Positions 15,704 through 23,446 of a DNA stretch of 64,000 bases are shown one piece after another; position 1 is the first letter of the stretch, and the number at the start of each line of letters is the position of its first letter. The notes under the pieces were generated by a model. The model was not told the origin of the DNA. It did not search any database and worked only from the letters and a program-made list of their open reading frames with translations. A program made the position numbers and the translations under genes. Origin of the DNA: Dyella_B sp035503745 (GTDB lineage Bacteria; Pseudomonadota; Gammaproteobacteria; Xanthomonadales; Rhodanobacteraceae); contig NZ_DATJTC010000025.1 in the NCBI RefSeq assembly GCF_035503745.1, positions 124,001 to 188,000 of the forward strand. The letters are read 5' to 3'.

Positions 15704-17428
15704 TCAGCCGAACGTGAAGGCATAAGCGCGGGCATCGGGATCGAGGAAGGTGATTTCGAAGACGCGCTCGCCGTCGCCGTGCGCCTGGCGCACCAGCTGG
15801 TAAAGGCGCTGGCCGGTGATCGTGCCGTTGCCGTCGGCATCGATATCCGCGCCATGGTCGGCGCCCGGCGCCTTGCCATCGAGGGTGACGCGAAAGCGCA
15901 CGGGCTTGCCGTCCTTGCCCGGACCCAGCACCAGATGCAGGTCGCGGCCACGGAAGCGATAGACGATGCCGCCGTTGGGCGCATTGAGCACGGCGTCGTG
16001 TTCGTCGACCGTCCAGTGGCCATTCAAAGCCCATTGATCGGGCGAGAGCGATGCCGGCGCGTGGTAATCCCAGCTTTCGTCATGCGCGACCTGGCCGCCC
16101 GCGAAGTTTTCGCTGCGTGCATAGCCGACGTACGTTTCCGGCGAGCGCGCCATGTCCCCGGAGCTGGCTGCTTCTGCGCCCGAAGCATCCGGTTGCACGT
16201 AGCCGCCCGGCAGGTTCGTGTAGCCGGCATCGCTCAGCAGGCGGCGGATCGTGTCTTCGCTGGCGGCGTAATCGCCCTCGCCGAAATGATGCGCGCGAAT
16301 CTGTCCCTTCGCATCGATAAAGTAGTGCGCGGGCCAGTATTCGTTATTGAAGCCCTGCCAGATGGCGTAATCGTTATCCATCGCCACCGGATAGGTGATG
16401 CCGAAATCCTTGATCGCCTTGGCCACGTTGGCAGGGTCTTTCTCGAACGCGAACTCCGGCGCGTGTACGCCGATCACCACCAGGCCGTGATCGCGGTATT
16501 TCTGCGCCCACGCATTCACGTAGGGCAGCGAACGGATGCAGTTGATGCAGGAATAGGTCCAGAAATCGACCAGCACCACCTTGCCGCGCAGGGATTGCGG
16601 CGTCAGCGGCGCACTGTTGAACCACTGCGTGGCCCCGGCCAGCGACGGCAGCTCGCCTTCCACGGGCAGCGGCTGGCCGGCCTTGGGCGGCGGTGGCGGG
16701 TTAGCGGGCGCGGGGCGCACCGCATCGATCAGCTTCTGCTCGATACCGCTGGTGCTGGCCAGCGACACGCGTGTCAGCAGGCCCGTATCCGCGCCCAGCG
16801 CGATCGCCGCCACGCCGCACAGCACCAGCGCGCCCAGCGCGCGGCGAATCCACTCGCCGGCGCCGAGTGAGCGCTTCATCGCGGAAAACACCTTCCCGCC
16901 CACCAGCAACGCAAGTCCCAGCGACACCGCCGCGCCCATGGCATAAGTCAACAACAGCAACGTGGTCTGTACGCTGGCGCCCTTCAGGGCGGCACCTGTC
17001 AGCAGCAGGCCCAGGATCGGCCCCGCGCACGGCGCCCACAGCAAGCCGGTGGCAATACCCAAGCCCGCCGCCGACCAGGGCGAATCCGCCTGCGTGGCGG
17101 AGCGCTCCGTCAGGCGATTGCCAAGCTTCACGAATGGCCTGCTCACCCATTCGGCAACGTGCGAAGAGAGCAGGGTGATGCCCAGCACCGCCAGCACCGC
17201 CAGCGCCAGATAGCGGCCGAACTGGTTGGCGCGTATCGCCCAGCCGCCGCCCACCGCCGCCAGCGTGGCTACCAGCGCAAAAGTCAGCGCCATGCCGATC
17301 AGCATCGGCAGGCCGTTGCGCGCGAACGGCCGATCCGCACGCGAAAACACGAACGGCAGCACGGGCAGGATGCACGGACTGAGAATGGTCAGCACGCCGC
17401 CGAGAAAAGCGAGAATCAGCAAGATCAT
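15704..17428 (-). CDS. dipZ: DipZ-type fusion: CcdA-like reductant transporter + thioredoxin-like + C-terminal beta domain
   Basis: A 574-aa three-part protein. Residues ~1-220 are a CcdA/DsbD-beta membrane domain with the redox Cys pair Cys19 (SPCILP) and Cys134 (APCAGP). Residues ~260-410 are a TlpA-like thioredoxin domain with CxxC Cys294/Cys297 (SCINC). Residues ~435-574 are a beta-sandwich C-terminal domain also found in mycobacterial DipZ. The design moves electrons from cytosolic thioredoxin across the membrane to a periplasmic partner, plausibly the MsrB encoded next. Its start lies about 33 nt after the expected start point of a GTAACC-N16-CGAAT promoter on the same strand. The order dipZ-msrB and the shared promoter suggest one repair operon. 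Confidence 0.93.
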   Translation of the reverse strand: MILLILAFLGGVLTILSPCILPVLPFVFSRADRPFARNGLPMLIGMALTFALVATLAAVGGGWAIRANQFGRYLALAVLAVLGITLLSSHVAEWVSRPFVKLGNRLTERSATQADSPWSAAGLGIATGLLWAPCAGPILGLLLTGAALKGASVQTTLLLLTYAMGAAVSLGLALLVGGKVFSAMKRSLGAGEWIRRALGALVLCGVAAIALGADTGLLTRVSLASTSGIEQKLIDAVRPAPANPPPPPKAGQPLPVEGELPSLAGATQWFNSAPLTPQSLRGKVVLVDFWTYSCINCIRSLPYVNAWAQKYRDHGLVVIGVHAPEFAFEKDPANVAKAIKDFGITYPVAMDNDYAIWQGFNNEYWPAHYFIDAKGQIRAHHFGEGDYAASEDTIRRLLSDAGYTNLPGGYVQPDASGAEAASSGDMARSPETYVGYARSENFAGGQVAHDESWDYHAPASLSPDQWALNGHWTVDEHDAVLNAPNGGIVYRFRGRDLHLVLGPGKDGKPVRFRVTLDGKAPGADHGADIDADGNGTITGQRLYQLVRQAHGDGERVFEITFLDPDARAYAFTFG

Positions 17429-17467
17429 GAATCGTCGTTCCGGTTGGAATGTGTCGCTTGCACGGGT

Positions 17468-17494
17468 ATTCGTCCTGCGACGCGCAGCGGTTAC
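17468..17494 (-). promoter_or_regulatory. ECF-type promoter for dipZ-msrB (GTAACC-N16-CGAAT)
   Basis: On the minus strand GTAACC (17494-17489) is followed by exactly 16 bases and then CGAAT (17472-17468). An identical two-block motif with identical spacing faces the sigma gene. The start point is predicted near 17461, giving a ~33-nt leader before dipZ. From memory, this matches the consensus reported for Caulobacter sigma-F. Confidence 0.8.
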
Positions 17495-17520
17495 CTGCCC
17501 AGTTATCTGCCGTGCACGAA

Positions 17521-17547
17521 GTAACCGCCGCCTTGTGCGCAGCGAAT
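17521..17547 (+). promoter_or_regulatory. ECF-type autoregulatory promoter for the sigma factor gene (GTAACC-N16-CGAAT)
   Basis: GTAACC (17521-17526), 16 bases, then CGAAT (17543-17547) on the plus strand. The expected start point is about 17554, leaving a ~24-nt leader with AGGA before the ATG at 17578. Same motif and spacing as the divergent dipZ promoter 27 bp away. Confidence 0.8.
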
Positions 17548-17577
17548 GAGGTTCTGTGGAGCAATGCAGGATCGATC

Positions 17578-18255
17578 ATGGCGCAAACCCTGACCTTGAG
17601 CACCTTGACCTTTGCGGGGCGGTGGGTACTACTACCGCAGCCCACGATGGGGGTTACGGTTATCGATAAGGTCTTGCCAACGGAATCGACCAGCGCCAGC
17701 GATCAGGCCGACCGGCAGCGGGCGGCGTGGATGGCTGCCGCGCAGGCGGGCGACCAGCGCGCCTACACGCGGCTGCTGAGCGATTCGGTCGCGCTGATCC
17801 GCGCCGTGGCGCGGCGGCAGGGCGTGCCGGTGGATGCGCTCGATGACGTGGTGCAGGAAACGCTGCTTGCCGTGCATCGCGTGCGTCACACGTTCGACCC
17901 GGCACGTTCCTACGACGCCTGGCTGTCGGCCATCGCCAGCCGGCGCGCGGTGGATGCGCTGCGCAGCCACGGCCGCCGCGACCGCCGTGAGGTGCACGAC
18001 GAGCTGGCGATCGATCATTACGCCGACCGCGACGACGCCAGCACGGGCACCGAGCGCGAGCAGGAGGCGCAGCGTCTGCGCGAGGCGATCGAAACCTTGC
18101 CGCCCGGCCAGCGCGAGGCGGTCGAGCAGCTTGGCCTGAAAGAGCGTTCGCTGGCCGAGGCCGCCGAACAGACCGGCCGCCGTACCGGCGCCTTGAAAGT
18201 GAATCTGCATCGCGCGCTGAAATCGCTGCGCGATCGAATGCATGGAGAACCCTGA
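17578..18255 (+). CDS. ECF sigma factor, SigF-like, paired with NrsF anti-sigma
   Basis: About 225 aa. Region 2 (residues ~55-130: ALIRAVARRQGVPVDALDDVVQETLLAVHR, then FDPARSYDAWLSAIASRRAVDALR) and region 4 (~165-220: LPPGQREAVEQLGLKERSLAEAAEQTGRRTGALKVNLHRALKSLR) are both present and joined directly, as in ECF sigmas. The next gene encodes a six-helix NrsF/DUF1109 anti-sigma factor 5 bp downstream. In Caulobacter, SigF with NrsF governs a small redox/heavy-metal regulon. I chose ATG 17578 because it follows the predicted promoter and has AGGA 7 nt upstream; ATG 17647 would remove an unconserved 23-residue leader. The likely direct target is the divergent dipZ-msrB operon. Confidence 0.9.
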   Translation: MAQTLTLSTLTFAGRWVLLPQPTMGVTVIDKVLPTESTSASDQADRQRAAWMAAAQAGDQRAYTRLLSDSVALIRAVARRQGVPVDALDDVVQETLLAVHRVRHTFDPARSYDAWLSAIASRRAVDALRSHGRRDRREVHDELAIDHYADRDDASTGTEREQEAQRLREAIETLPPGQREAVEQLGLKERSLAEAAEQTGRRTGALKVNLHRALKSLRDRMHGEP

Positions 18256-18260
18256 GCCCG

Positions 18261-18911
18261 ATGTCCGACGCACCACGCCATGATGCTCTGATCGACGCGC
18301 TCGGCGCGCAGCTGACGCCTGTGCGGCGCCTGCCGCCGCCGTGGCTGCGCACGCTCGGCTGGCTGGCGGTGGTGGCGGCCATCGCGGCGGTGCTGTTGCA
18401 GCGCTATGGCGCCCACACCATGCTGCATCGCTGGCAGGCCGCGCCCGACCTGTGCCTGGCGGCCTTCGGCGCGGTTACCACCGCCATTACCGCCGCCCTG
18501 GCGGCGTTCGCGCTGGCAGTCCCCGGGCGCTCGATCCGCTGGGCGTTGCTGCCGGTACCCAGCGCGGTGCTGTGGATCTCGGCCAGCGGCATGGGCTGCC
18601 TGCGTGCCCACATCCCCGGCATGGCCGTGCTGGACATGCGCGAGGCCAACCATTGCCTGATGTTCATCATCAGTTTCTCGATTCCGCTCTCGGGCCTCTT
18701 GATCTGGTTGCTGCGGCGCGCCTACCCGCTGCGCCCGGTGCTGACGGCGGTGATCGTGGGCCTTGCCAGCGCCGCCGCCTCGGCCAGCCTGCTGGAGATC
18801 TGCCACAACGTCGATGCGGCCGCCAGCGATCTGGTCATGCATGCGCTGGCGGTGGCGATCGTGGTGGTGGCCAACATGGCGATGGGCGGCAGGCTGCTCA
18901 CCAAGGCCTGA
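18261..18911 (+). CDS. nrsF: NrsF-like (DUF1109) membrane anti-sigma factor
   Basis: A 216-aa protein with six hydrophobic segments and a short cytosolic N-terminus, the DUF1109/NrsF layout. Cysteines lie at residues 65, 113, 132 and 181. As I recall, Caulobacter NrsF needs a conserved Cys pair at about 131 and 181, which would correspond to Cys132 and Cys181 here, so redox sensing through these thiols is plausible. It follows the sigma gene by 5 bp and should be co-transcribed from the autoregulated promoter. The 159-bp spacer to rsfS contains no gene. Confidence 0.88.
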   Translation: MSDAPRHDALIDALGAQLTPVRRLPPPWLRTLGWLAVVAAIAAVLLQRYGAHTMLHRWQAAPDLCLAAFGAVTTAITAALAAFALAVPGRSIRWALLPVPSAVLWISASGMGCLRAHIPGMAVLDMREANHCLMFIISFSIPLSGLLIWLLRRAYPLRPVLTAVIVGLASAAASASLLEICHNVDAAASDLVMHALAVAIVVVANMAMGGRLLTKA

Positions 18912-19070
18912 GCCGCGCAGCCGGCGCGCGGGTTGCAGAATCCTTACACCCGGGCGGTTGCCGGATGGACGGCGGGAAAGCCAACAATCGCTTGACGTGC
19001 CGTCACGTTCGGGCGGATATACTGCATCTGCGCCATTCCGCGCAGCCGATACGCCGCGAGGCCCCAACTC

Positions 19071-19457
19071 TTGACCACCACCCGCCATGCCAAGGCCGTC
19101 AACACGGCCACCCTGCGCAAGACCGTTATTGCCGCGCTTGAAGACCTCAAGGCCAAGGACATCCGCGAGATCGATGTCCGCGGCAAGACTTCCATCGCCG
19201 ACCTGCTCGTGATTGCTTCCGGCACCTCGGCACGCCACGTCAAATCCATCGCCGACGAAGTGGTCAAGTTCGCCAAAAAGGCGGGCGTGATGCCGCTGGG
19301 CGTCGAAGGCGAACAGGAAGCGGAGTGGGTGCTGGTGGACCTGGGCGACGTCATCGTGCACGTGATGCTGCCGCGCATCCGCGAGTTCTACGGGCTCGAA
19401 CGCCTGTGGACCGTCGCCGATCGCGACGAGCGGGGCGAAGCCGCCTTAGCCAGCTGA
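19071..19457 (+). CDS. rsfS: Ribosomal silencing factor RsfS
   Basis: A 128-aa protein that binds uL14 on the large subunit and blocks subunit joining in starvation. The family core is DIREIDVRGKTSIADLLVIASGTSARHVKSIADEV. The gene must start with TTG (19071): there is no in-frame ATG before the conserved region, and GAGG lies 9 nt upstream. rlmH follows 10 bp later. Normally next to nadD, here separated from it by the sigma/nrsF/dipZ/msrB block. Confidence 0.94.
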   Translation: MTTTRHAKAVNTATLRKTVIAALEDLKAKDIREIDVRGKTSIADLLVIASGTSARHVKSIADEVVKFAKKAGVMPLGVEGEQEAEWVLVDLGDVIVHVMLPRIREFYGLERLWTVADRDERGEAALAS

Positions 19458-19467
19458 AGTTGCCGAC

Positions 19468-19938
19468 ATGCATGCCCGCCTGATCGCCATCGGCGAACGC
19501 ATGCCCGCATGGGTTGCAGAAGGGTTTGCCGAATACCGCAAACGGCTCTCCCACGATTTGCCTCTCCAATTGATCGAATTGAAGCCCGGCGCACGAGGCA
19601 AGGGCCGCGACGATGCGCGCGCCATGCAGGAAGAGGGCGCTGCGATACTCGCCGCATTGCCGCGCGACACGCACGTCGTCGCGCTCGACGGCCGCGGCAA
19701 GAGCTGGTCCAGCGAAGAGCTGGCCGAACAGTTGGGCAAGTGGCGCATGGCCGGACGCGACCTGGCCTTTCTCATCGGCGGTCCGGATGGCCATGCGGCC
19801 GAGGTTTTGGCGCGCGCCGATCAAAAGTGGTCATTGGGTCCGCTCACCTTGCCGCATATGCTGGTGCGGCTGGTGCTTGCCGAGCAGCTTTACCGCGCCA
19901 CGACCTTGCTGGCCGGACACCCTTACCATCGCGCCTGA
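19468..19938 (+). CDS. rlmH: 23S rRNA (pseudouridine1915-N3)-methyltransferase
   Basis: A 156-aa SPOUT-class methyltransferase. FLIGGPDGHAAEVLARADQKWSLGPLTLPHMLVRLVLAEQLYRA gives the knotted SAM-binding region (GGPDG) and the LTLPH motif of RlmH. Length matches E. coli (155 aa). It follows rsfS by 10 bp in the usual order. Confidence 0.97.
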   Translation: MHARLIAIGERMPAWVAEGFAEYRKRLSHDLPLQLIELKPGARGKGRDDARAMQEEGAAILAALPRDTHVVALDGRGKSWSSEELAEQLGKWRMAGRDLAFLIGGPDGHAAEVLARADQKWSLGPLTLPHMLVRLVLAEQLYRATTLLAGHPYHRA

Positions 19939-19998
19939 GCGCCGGGCGAGCGAAAAGCTCCGGCGCCGGTGCGCCGCTTTATCGCAACGGGAGCGCGT

Positions 19999-20451
19999 AT
20001 GTGTTTGCAGATTCGCCAGGCCAGCGTCCATGACCTGGATGTGCTGGTGCCGTTGTTCGATGGCTATCGTCAGTTCTACCTGCAGCCTTCGGATCCGGCG
20101 CTGGCACGCGCATTTCTGTCGGAACGGTTTGCCCACCATCAATCGCTGATCTTGGTCGCTTGCGAGGATCGGGGCGAGGGCCTTGGATTTACCCAGCTCT
20201 ATCCACTCTTTTCGTCCGTGCGCGCGGTGCGCGTGTATCTTCTCAACGATCTGTTCGTGGCCGGGCACGCGCGGCGACGTGGGGTGGCGCGCGCCTTGTT
20301 GACGGCATCGGCCGAGTATGCGCGTGCACTGGGCGCGGCCGATCTGCTGCTGTCCACCGCGAAGGACAACCAACCTGCGCAGGCGCTTTACCAATCGCTG
20401 GGCTGGCGCCGCGACGAAGGCTTTTGCGATTACCGGCTTACGCTTGGCTAG
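19999..20451 (+). CDS. GNAT family N-acetyltransferase
   Basis: A 150-aa single-domain acetyltransferase. LNDLFVAGHARRRGVARALL (residues ~82-101) is motif A with the acetyl-CoA pyrophosphate loop (RRRGVA), and the C-terminal NQPAQALYQSLGWRRDEGFCDYRL is motif B. The substrate is unknown; the C-terminal LYxxxGW pattern is common among amino-acid or antibiotic-like GNATs. The start ATG has GGGAG 5 nt upstream. It lies between rlmH and maf, an accessory insertion into the conserved run. Confidence 0.88.
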   Translation: MCLQIRQASVHDLDVLVPLFDGYRQFYLQPSDPALARAFLSERFAHHQSLILVACEDRGEGLGFTQLYPLFSSVRAVRVYLLNDLFVAGHARRRGVARALLTASAEYARALGAADLLLSTAKDNQPAQALYQSLGWRRDEGFCDYRLTLG

Positions 20452-20483
20452 CCCGGGTTGACGCCGGTGACGCCGCGCGGCCC

Positions 20484-20516
20484 GGCATGCCCGGCACTAT
20501 TGGCGCCGGGCATGCC
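20484..20516. terminator. GC-rich hairpin between convergent genes
   Basis: Perfect 12-bp inverted repeat (GGCATGCCCGGC / GCCGGGCATGCC, loop 9) between the GNAT gene and the convergent secreted-domain gene. It has no U tract, so it is a possible bidirectional pause or mRNA-end structure rather than a classical terminator. Confidence 0.5.
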
Positions 20517-20546
20517 ATGTCCACGCGCAACGTGGCGATCAGGGCA

Positions 20547-20939
20547 TCAACCGCCGGATGCGGCGCATTGATCCTTGGGGCAGGCGAAGTCGACTTCGGC
20601 ACCCCCGCCGATGCCCAGGGGGATGTTGGCCCGCGTGTCGACGGTATGCCCGTCTTTCTCCAGCATTACGCTGTAGGTGCCGGGAGGCAGCGAGTTGAGG
20701 TTGTAACGCCCCTTGTCGTTGACCGTGGCATGGCGGCGAAGGCCGGTATCGCTTTGGGCGGTGATGACTTCGCCCGCAGGAGCGTGGCCAAAAATATGCG
20801 AACTGGTCTCCTGTGCGTGCGCGGTGGCTACTCCCACCGTTGCCAGGAGGCCCGCCGCAAAGACAGGCAACCACTTTGGTGCCGGATGCCGGTTGCGACG
20901 AGCATGCGCGTTGGAGACGAACTGCCGGATGCTTTTCAT
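20547..20939 (-). CDS. Small secreted protein with a carboxypeptidase-regulatory-like (Ig-like) domain
   Basis: A 130-aa protein with a long basic N-region and signal peptide ending ATAHAQ (cleavage near residue 43). A single compact beta domain follows: TSSHIFGHAPAGEVITAQSDTGLRRHATVNDKGRYNLNSLPPGTYSVMLEKDG. The VNDKGRYNLNSLPPGTYSVML pattern is typical of CarboxypepD_reg-like domains, such as the N-terminal module of Oar-like TonB-dependent receptors. No receptor barrel follows, so this is either a free-standing module or a receptor remnant. The C-terminus holds two Cys (FACPKDQCAA) that may form a disulfide. Confidence 0.7.
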   Translation of the reverse strand: MKSIRQFVSNAHARRNRHPAPKWLPVFAAGLLATVGVATAHAQETSSHIFGHAPAGEVITAQSDTGLRRHATVNDKGRYNLNSLPPGTYSVMLEKDGHTVDTRANIPLGIGGGAEVDFACPKDQCAASGG

Positions 20940-21463
20940 AAAACTCCCTGTTTGCCTGCAGAAAATTCAAAAGCATCGAACCCGCCGGCGTGTCATGCGC
21001 CGAACATCATTCGATGTGTGTGCTCAAAGCCGTTTTTGCTTTTGCTTCCATGAGTTGGCCGCTTATGCCATGACACTCCCTGTTCGCCGGGGCTGGGCGT
21101 CCCGGATCAGGCTTGCAATGCGTCGTTCCCCAAAACCGGGCGACGGTTCAACGCCGCCGGGTACTTGCCGACGCTAGCACCGTTCGAAATGCCGGTACAA
21201 GTGACCATGGCTAGGCCATGGCCGGCTAGGGACATCCGCTCGACCAGATTCTGCATGGGGATCGCAATAAAAAGCGATCCATCGATCGGGCCTATGGATG
21301 GCTATCTGGGGCTGGGCGAAATCGCGCCCGGAACGTTGCCACACGCGACATCGGCGTCGGCCGTACGGTTGTGTTTGGGTCCATGCGCAGTATCGCGCCA
21401 GCGTGTCGATGCGCCGCTGTACCGCTATGCTCTGGCGATCTAGGTCATTCCTGAGGACGGCGC
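20940..21463. other. Gene-poor spacer (524 bp) upstream of maf
   Basis: No convincing coding frame on either strand. It contains two small palindromes: CCATGGC-TAG-GCCATGG at 21205-21221, and a hairpin GGATCGC-N8-GCGATCC at 21259-21280. A CTAGGGACATCCGCT stretch at 21226 weakly recalls the family A arm. No sure promoter was identified. Confidence 0.4.
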
Positions 21464-22066
21464 ATGCTTTACCTGGCCTCGCAGTCGCCACGCCGGCGCG
21501 AACTGCTTGCACAGATCGGCGCGGTGTTTTCCGTGCTCGGCGTGGATATTCCCGAGCAGCGCCGGGCGGAGGAATTGCCGCAGGATTACGTCCATCGCGT
21601 TGCACGCGAGAAGGCGCAGGCCGGTCTTGCCATGCTGCACGATGATCGGCGCGCCGATGCCGTGGTGCTTGGCGCGGATACCGAAGTGGTGCTGGATGGA
21701 GAGGTGTTCGGCAAGCCCCGCGATGCAGCCGATGCGACAGCGATGCTGCGTCGCCTGAGCGGACGTACGCATGAAGTTGTCTCCGCCGTGTGGCTGGTTC
21801 GCGCCGATCGCGCGGTCGGCGATGTCTGCGTATCGCGCGTGCGCTTTGCCGCGCTGGACGAGGCGACCATTCATGCCTACATAGCCGGCAAGGAGCCCTT
21901 CGGCAAGGCGGGGGCCTATGCCATTCAAGGTCGCGGCGCGAGCTTGATCGAGCATCTGGAGGGCAGCTACTCGGGCGTAATGGGGTTGCCGCTGTTCGAA
22001 ACCACGCGCCTGCTGCGTGCGCTGGGCGTGGATGCGGATGGATCGAGCCAGGGATGCGCTGCTTAA
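21464..22066 (+). CDS. maf: Maf-family nucleotide pyrophosphatase (dTTP/UTP type)
   Basis: A 200-aa house-cleaning NTP pyrophosphatase. LASQSPRRRELL (substrate/phosphate motif), LGADTEVV, FGKPRD, SGRTHEVVSAV and KEPFGKAGAYAIQGRG are all intact. The K..GKAGAYAIQG motif assigns it to the YhdE (dTTP/UTP) branch rather than YceF. A GGAC-type ribosome site precedes the ATG. The last six residues and TAA stop are encoded by the left arm of a family A palindrome. Confidence 0.95.
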   Translation: MLYLASQSPRRRELLAQIGAVFSVLGVDIPEQRRAEELPQDYVHRVAREKAQAGLAMLHDDRRADAVVLGADTEVVLDGEVFGKPRDAADATAMLRRLSGRTHEVVSAVWLVRADRAVGDVCVSRVRFAALDEATIHAYIAGKEPFGKAGAYAIQGRGASLIEHLEGSYSGVMGLPLFETTRLLRALGVDADGSSQGCAA

Positions 22067-22119
22067 TACTTCGCAGCGTTGCCGATCGTGTTGCGAAGAA
22101 TTAAGCGGAGCATCCCTAG
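22049..22119. repeat. Family A palindromic element, copy 2 (short form, hairpin)
   Basis: The left arm (22048-22076) and right arm (22091-22120, ending GGAGCATCCCTAGG) pair over about 27 bases with few mismatches, leaving a short loop. It shares the arm sequence of the 4580-4768 element but lacks its interior. It sits between convergent maf and the CPBP protease gene. The maf TAA is in its left arm and the CPBP TAG is in the CTAG border of its right arm. It could act as a bidirectional terminator. Confidence 0.75.
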
Positions 22120-22934
22120 GAGTGAGCGGGCGTCGTCTCGAACAGGGCGACCAGTGCGAACAGGTTGTACACGCCGTGCGCCACCACCGCCGGCCATAGC
22201 GACGTCGAGTTAAGGCGCAGCCAGCACAGCGCGGCGGCGAGCAGGATCAGGTTGGGCAGCGCATACCACTGGAAATCCAGCCCGGCCAGATGCACCACGC
22301 CAAACAGCGTGGCGCAGATCGCTACGGATAAACCGGTGGAGAGGCGATGCATCAACGCCGATAGCAGCACGCCGCGAAACATCAATTCTTCCACCAGCGG
22401 ACCGACAGTGACGATCACGATCGCCAATGGCAGGCGCAGGTTCCAGGATGCATGCCGGCTGATGTCCTCGACGTTTTGCGCGACGGCATGCCCGTGCGCG
22501 GCAAGCTCGGTAAGCAATGCGCCAAGCGGCGGCATCGTCACGCCCACCAGCAGTGCCAGCACGTACCAGTGCGCCGAGCGCGGCGCACAGAAACCCAAAC
22601 CCGGCGGCCGCGGCATCGCCCATAGCGCGGGCCAGCGGTGGTGCACCCATCCCAGCATCAGCAGGGCGATCAGCGGTAGTGCGAGGATGATCAACAGGGC
22701 ATTGCTGTCGGCCCCATGCAGCACCGCCATGACGTGCTGATGCACCAGGGCCGGCGACAGTTCCGGATGGCGGTGCCGCTCGATCGCGCCGGCCACGAAG
22801 CTGACCAGCAGTCCGGCCGCCGCCTGCAGGATGAAATACATCACCACCAGCCCCATCGCATGCGTCACGCCGGGCATGCGCAGCGGCGTGGATGCATCGG
22901 CGGAACCATCGGGCATGGAAGCGGGCAGGCGCAT
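22116..22934 (-). CDS. CPBP family intramembrane glutamic endopeptidase
   Basis: A 272-aa multi-pass membrane protein of the CAAX-protease/bacteriocin-processing family. The catalytic motif EELMFRG (EExxxR) lies at ~178-184, a helix with the FGVVHL His at ~214 follows, and a third motif H..YN (VVAHGVYNLF) lies near 253. All three metal/acid-site motifs are intact. The substrate is unknown. It ends at a TAG formed by the palindrome border. A MAPEG gene lies 12 bp upstream on the same strand, so the two may form one unit. Confidence 0.9.
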   Translation of the reverse strand: MRLPASMPDGSADASTPLRMPGVTHAMGLVVMYFILQAAAGLLVSFVAGAIERHRHPELSPALVHQHVMAVLHGADSNALLIILALPLIALLMLGWVHHRWPALWAMPRPPGLGFCAPRSAHWYVLALLVGVTMPPLGALLTELAAHGHAVAQNVEDISRHASWNLRLPLAIVIVTVGPLVEELMFRGVLLSALMHRLSTGLSVAICATLFGVVHLAGLDFQWYALPNLILLAAALCWLRLNSTSLWPAVVAHGVYNLFALVALFETTPAHS

Positions 22935-22946
22935 GAGCGCGGGGCG

Positions 22947-23354
22947 TCAGCCGGCCAGCAGCGGGCGGCCCAGTCCCATCAGGGCCATCACCAGCAGCGC
23001 TGCCCAACCCGCCATGCCCAGCATGTAGCCGGGCCCGCGCTTGCCGGCATCCTGCAGATAGGCCAGCGCGTACCAGACGCGGCCCACGATCCAAGCCAGT
23101 CCAGCCACGCCCGCCCACAACACATAACCGCCGTGCACGGCCAGCCATAGCGTGGGCAGAAACATCACGGTGCTTTCCAGCGTGTTCATCTGCACGCGAT
23201 AAGCGCGTTCGAAGGCCGGATGGCCGCTGATCGCCGGGGCGTCGATGCGGTACTTCGCCCGCGCCCGGCCCACCGCGTACATGGTGCCCAATTGCAGCAA
23301 AACCGTCAGCAGGACGACCAGGGCGGGTAGGTTCTGGATCATGGTGTCGCTCAT
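22947..23354 (-). CDS. MAPEG family membrane protein
   Basis: A 135-aa protein with four hydrophobic helices. The motif RVQMNTLESTVMFLPTLWL (residues ~53-71: the ERAYRVQMNTLE signature) identifies the MAPEG superfamily (microsomal glutathione transferase-like). The function in bacteria is mostly unknown, possibly glutathione-dependent detoxification. I prefer ATG 23354 (MSDTMIQNLP); a GTG at 23372 would add six residues and has no ribosome site. Confidence 0.87.
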   Translation of the reverse strand: MSDTMIQNLPALVVLLTVLLQLGTMYAVGRARAKYRIDAPAISGHPAFERAYRVQMNTLESTVMFLPTLWLAVHGGYVLWAGVAGLAWIVGRVWYALAYLQDAGKRGPGYMLGMAGWAALLVMALMGLGRPLLAG

Positions 23355-23446
23355 GTCGAAAGAAGATGCCACTGTAGCTTTTTGGTGCGATGCTGTGGGG
23401 CATCGCCCAAGCGGCCGACAGCCGCACCGGGCACGTCGGAGGGTCT

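Noticed and set aside
17449..17577. Longer sigma factor reading frame starting at 17449
   Set aside because: It would begin upstream of the predicted promoter and lacks sigma-like sequence.
21205..21280. Possible decayed family A copy upstream of maf
   Set aside because: Only a CTAGGGA...CCGCT fragment matches and no second arm is found; left as spacer palindromes.
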